From: an uncultured Prevotella sp.
Lineage (GTDB): Bacteria; Bacteroidota; Bacteroidia; Bacteroidales; Bacteroidaceae
Length of the DNA stretch: 21,560 nt
NCBI GenBank assembly: GCA_900554545.1
Contig: USHW01000037.1
Coordinates: 1-21,560 of the forward strand
Reading direction: 5' to 3'
Shown: positions 18,862 to 21,560 of the stretch, piece by piece
Position numbering within the stretch: position 1 is the stretch's first letter
Layout: each line of letters opens with the position of its first letter
Position numbers and translations under genes: made by a program
Notes under the pieces: model-generated
What the model was told of the DNA's origin: nothing
The model's database searches: none
The model's input: the letters and a program-made list of their open reading frames with translations, nothing else

Positions 18862-21258
18862 ATGAACATGAGAAAACTGTTATTCACCATGCTCCTCGCA
18901 GGCGCGGCAACATGCAACGCGCAGCAGAGGAGCGAGACCGTGTTGGCCGACGACTGGCTGTTCACGCGCGACAGGCTTACCTGGCAGATGGTAAGCGTGC
19001 CGCACGACTGGGCCATCAACGGGCCGTTTGACAAGAAATGGGACCTCCAGACCGTAGCCATCGAGCAGGACGGAGAGACCGAAGCCACCGAGAAGTCGGG
19101 CCGTTCGGGCGCGCTGCCGTGGATAGGCGAAGGCCACTACAAGACATACATCGACATTCCCGAAGGCTACGGCCACGTTGAGCTGCGCTTCGACGGCGCA
19201 ATGAGCGAACCCGTTGTCAAGGTGAACGGCAAGGAGGCAGGCCGCTGGGCGTATGGTTACAACGCCTTCCGCGTGGACGCAACGCCCTTCGTAACGCCCG
19301 GACGCAACATCCTTGAGGTTGACCTCAACAACGTGGAGGAGAGCAGCCGCTGGTATCCCGGCGGCGGAATATACCGCCCGGTGAAGCTCATCATAACCCC
19401 GAAAACGCGCTTGGACGACTGGGGCGGATGGTTCCGCACCGACAAAATATCAGGAAAGAAAGCCACGGTGGGCATCTCGGCTCAGGTCACAGGATATGAC
19501 AACGCCGACGGACTGGCCGTAACGTTCACCCTGAAAGACAAGTCGGGCAACACAGTTTACGAGGCGACGCAGCCCGTAAACGCCTCAGACGGACGCGCGA
19601 CCGTGACCGGAGAGGTTAACAATCCGCAGCTTTGGTCGCCCGAATCGCCTTATCTCTATACCCTCACAACCGCCGTATCGGCAGGCGGCAGGCAAGTTGA
19701 CGCGGTAACAAAGCGCGTGGGCATACGCACCGTTGACGTGTCGGCGAAGCACGGCTTCCGCCTTAACGGCCAGAGCAGGAAGATAAAGGGCGTGTGCCTT
19801 CACCACGACCTCGGCCCTCTCGGAGCGGCAGAGAACAAGACGGCGTTCATCCGCCAAATCCGCATAATGAAGGAAATGGGCTGCGACGCCATACGTACCG
19901 CCCACAACATGCCCTCGACAATGCAGATGGACGTGTGCGACTCGATGGGCGTTATGGTGATGGCCGAGAGCTTTGACATGTGGATTTACCCCAAATGCAA
20001 GAACGGATATGCGCGCTTCTTCAAGGAATGGAGCGACCGTGACATAACCAACCTCGTGCTCAACCACCGCAACCACCCCTCCATAATAATGTGGAGCATC
20101 GGCAACGAGATACCCGAACAGTGGAGCGAAGAGGGCCGCGAGATAGCCAGACACCTGCAAGACCTGTGCCACAAGCTTGACCCTACGCGCCCAGTGACGC
20201 AGGGTGTCGACAAGCCCGACGACGCGCTGAAGTCAGGCTTCCTGCAAGTGATGGACGTGCCCGGACTAAACTACCGCCTGCACAAGTACGACAGCTCGTT
20301 CAAACAGCTGCCGCAGGGCTTCCTCTTGGGCAGCGAGACGGCCTCGACGGTAAGCTCGCGAGGCGTTTACAAGTTCCCCGTCATAGCGTCAAACGACACG
20401 ACCTACGCCGACGGGCAGTGCAACGGCTACGACACGGAGAGCTGCCCGTGGAGCAACTTGCCCGATGACGACTGGGCGATGCAGGAAGACCGCAAGTGGA
20501 CTATCGGCGAGTTTGTGTGGACGGGGTTTGATTACTTGGGCGAACCGTCGCCCTATAACGAGTACTGGCCTTCGCGTTCGAGCTACTTCGGGATATGCGA
20601 TTTGGCCGGACTTCCCAAGGACCGCTACTGGCTTTACCGCAGCCACTGGCGCAAAGACGCGCCTACGCTGCACCTTGTGCCCCACTGGACGTGGCCAGGA
20701 CGTGAGGGAGAGGTTACTCCCGTGTACTGTTACACGTCATACCCGGAGGCCGAACTCTTTGTAAACGGCGAGAGCCAAGGCCGCAAGAAGCACGACAAGA
20801 AGTCGCGCCTCGACCGCTTCCGCCTGCGCTGGAACGACGTAGTGTACCAGCCGGGAGAAGTTACCGTAGTGGCGTATGACGCCAAGGGACGCGCAGCCGA
20901 CACCCTTACGGTGAAGACGGCAGGCGCACCGGCACGGCTGGAGCTGAAGGCCGACAGGCAGACTATATCCTCACAGGGGCACGACCTGTCATTCGTCACG
21001 GTGACGATGGTTGACAAGGACGGCACGCCATGCCTCACGGCGGACAACGAACTGTCGTTCAACGTTGAGGGCGCAGGCACGTTCCGCGCTGTATGCAACG
21101 GCGACGCAACGTCTCTTGTCACGTTCAACTCGCGCCGCATGCCGCTGTTCAACGGCCAGTTAGTTGTCATCGTAGAAGGCAAACAGCCCGGCACGGCCAC
21201 GCTGACGGTAAGCGCCGACGGCCTGCCCGACGCTGTACTGCCCATCACGGTGAAGTAA
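18862..21258 (+). CDS. Secreted glycoside hydrolase family 2 enzyme (beta-galactosidase-like)
   Basis: A 798-residue GH2 protein. The start at 18862 (MNMRKLLFTMLLAGAATCNA) gives a proper Sec signal peptide; an upstream in-frame ATG at 18814 would put 16 polar residues before it and lies close to the promoter. The sugar-binding domain (WLFTRDRLTWQMVSVPHDWA, then WYPGGGIYRPVKL) comes first, then the Ig-like domain, then the TIM barrel. In the barrel Glu416 in WSIGNEIPEQW is the acid/base and Glu492 in LLGSETAST the probable nucleophile. C-terminal domains of DUF4982 type (VYCYTSYPEAELFVNGESQG) and a final Ig-like domain follow (VTVTMVDKDGTPCLTADNEL). It should act in the periplasm or outside on beta-galactosides or related glycans; the exact specificity cannot be read. 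No SusC/SusD pair is adjacent, so it is not in an obvious PUL within the window. Confidence 0.94.
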   Translation: MNMRKLLFTMLLAGAATCNAQQRSETVLADDWLFTRDRLTWQMVSVPHDWAINGPFDKKWDLQTVAIEQDGETEATEKSGRSGALPWIGEGHYKTYIDIPEGYGHVELRFDGAMSEPVVKVNGKEAGRWAYGYNAFRVDATPFVTPGRNILEVDLNNVEESSRWYPGGGIYRPVKLIITPKTRLDDWGGWFRTDKISGKKATVGISAQVTGYDNADGLAVTFTLKDKSGNTVYEATQPVNASDGRATVTGEVNNPQLWSPESPYLYTLTTAVSAGGRQVDAVTKRVGIRTVDVSAKHGFRLNGQSRKIKGVCLHHDLGPLGAAENKTAFIRQIRIMKEMGCDAIRTAHNMPSTMQMDVCDSMGVMVMAESFDMWIYPKCKNGYARFFKEWSDRDITNLVLNHRNHPSIIMWSIGNEIPEQWSEEGREIARHLQDLCHKLDPTRPVTQGVDKPDDALKSGFLQVMDVPGLNYRLHKYDSSFKQLPQGFLLGSETASTVSSRGVYKFPVIASNDTTYADGQCNGYDTESCPWSNLPDDDWAMQEDRKWTIGEFVWTGFDYLGEPSPYNEYWPSRSSYFGICDLAGLPKDRYWLYRSHWRKDAPTLHLVPHWTWPGREGEVTPVYCYTSYPEAELFVNGESQGRKKHDKKSRLDRFRLRWNDVVYQPGEVTVVAYDAKGRAADTLTVKTAGAPARLELKADRQTISSQGHDLSFVTVTMVDKDGTPCLTADNELSFNVEGAGTFRAVCNGDATSLVTFNSRRMPLFNGQLVVIVEGKQPGTATLTVSADGLPDAVLPITVK

Positions 21259-21276
21259 AACATATAGCAAAAAAGC

Positions 21277-21305
21277 AAGGGCTGCAAGTCAATCTTGCAG
21301 CCCTT
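21277..21305 (+). terminator. Rho-independent-like terminator after the GH2 gene
   Basis: AAGGGCTGCAAG, loop TCAAT, CTTGCAGCCCTT: a perfect 12-bp stem with a 5-nt loop, starting 18 nt after the stop codon. The following TATAATT is only a weak U-tract. Confidence 0.85.
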
Positions 21306-21334
21306 TATAATTGCCTGATAATCAACGGGTTTGC

Positions 21335-21415
21335 AAAAGGCCACCTTTTACGGTGTAAAAGGTGGCCTTTTAGCGTACAATTGACGGCCTTTTGCCTTGC
21401 AAAAGGCCATCTATT
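21335..21415 (+). repeat. Four-unit 22-nt dyad array, copy 7
   Basis: Units start at 21335, 21357, 21379 and 21401: AAAAGGCCACCTTTT, AAAAGGTGGCCTTTT, AATTGACGGCCTTTT and AAAAGGCCATCTATT. Units 1 and 2 form a perfect 15-bp hairpin. TGATAATCAA precedes unit 1 by 9 nt. Confidence 0.93.
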
Positions 21416-21419
21416 AGAC

Positions 21420-21452
21420 ACCCACCCCAACCCTCCCGAAGGGAGGGAGCTT
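21420..21452 (+). repeat. GC-rich palindromic repeat
   Basis: ACCCACCCCAACCCTCCC then GAAGGGAGGGAGCTT, the same element as at 18451-18483 and, inverted, at 1-36. Confidence 0.88.
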
Positions 21453-21497
21453 AATTACCACTGTTTGCTTAATAACATCATACATTTCAATTAACTA

Positions 21498-21560
21498 CAA
21501 TCGAGGCACTCGGTAACCGTCATGCCGCACGCCGATGCGGCATCCAAAATACGCAAATAG
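21498..21560. repeat. Second copy of the 138-bp palindromic element (truncated by window)
   Basis: CAATCGAGGCACTCGGTAAC, then CGTCATGCCGCACGCCGATG and CGGCATCC. It matches the left arm and start of the loop of 18551-18688 with few differences; the right arm would lie beyond the window. Confidence 0.85.

Larger units (their letters stand above)
21314..21560 (+). repeat. Composite repeat cassette, copy downstream of the GH2 gene (cut by window end)
   Basis: Same module order as 18345-18613: CCTGATAATCAA, four-unit array, GC-rich palindrome with GAGCTTAATTACC, AT-rich stretch, then the left arm of the palindromic element up to AATACGCAAATAG. The two copies are direct repeats about 2.97 kb apart. 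The remaining intergenic sequence from 21259 holds the terminator and nothing else. Confidence 0.88.

Noticed and set aside
18880..18930. Lipobox in the GH2 signal peptide (GAATC)
   Set aside because: The residues before the cysteine do not fit a lipobox; cleavage after CNA is more likely.

Overview
The window looks like chromosomal DNA of a Bacteroidales bacterium, most likely Prevotella or a close relative. The reasons are promoters of the TTG-N19/20-TAnnTTTG type, A-rich leaders without strong Shine-Dalgarno sites, a DUF3836 gene, a head-GIN lipoprotein, a large single-chain PurL, and intergenic spacers packed with repeats. No rRNA, tRNA, CRISPR array or transposase was seen.

Layout. Positions 69-1676 (minus) hold two half-size chromate-transporter (CHR) genes, with a four-helix-bundle (S23/IVP-like) gene between them framed by a 19-bp perfect inverted repeat. 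Positions 1976-5833 (minus) hold purL, which carries two in-frame GA/CT-rich palindromic insertions. Positions 6583-7065 (plus) hold a small DUF3836 gene with its own promoter. Positions 7238-10641 (plus) hold an ABC ATPase, two paralogous membrane proteins and a YtrA-like GntR regulator that overlaps the second membrane gene by 4 nt. Positions 10831-17209 (plus) hold a MacAB-TolC-like tripartite exporter: a LolD/MacB-type ATPase, two FtsX/MacB permeases, a periplasmic adaptor and a TolC-like outer-membrane channel. A head-GIN lipoprotein follows (17415-18179). Positions 18862-21258 (plus) hold a secreted GH2 glycosidase with a clear promoter and a terminator.

The most unusual content is between the genes. 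(1) Seven intergenic sites each carry exactly four dyad units of the AAAAGGCCACCTTTT type at an exact 22-nt period. (2) A GC-rich palindrome family (CCCTCCCGAAGGGAGGG and variants) recurs about ten times, once as a perfect 30-bp inverted repeat inside the exporter operon. (3) A 138-bp palindrome (dRS3-like core) and its partial copy, together with one array and one GC-rich palindrome, form a composite cassette on both sides of the GH2 gene. (4) Most remaining spacers are imperfect inverted repeats built from short purine words (GTTAAAGAA, GAATGAAAA, GGAGAAAA, ACAAGGGACGAG), and the same kind of element interrupts purL twice without breaking the frame. Together this suggests a genome populated by several families of small palindromic elements, possibly mobile and possibly regulatory; function and mobility are inference.
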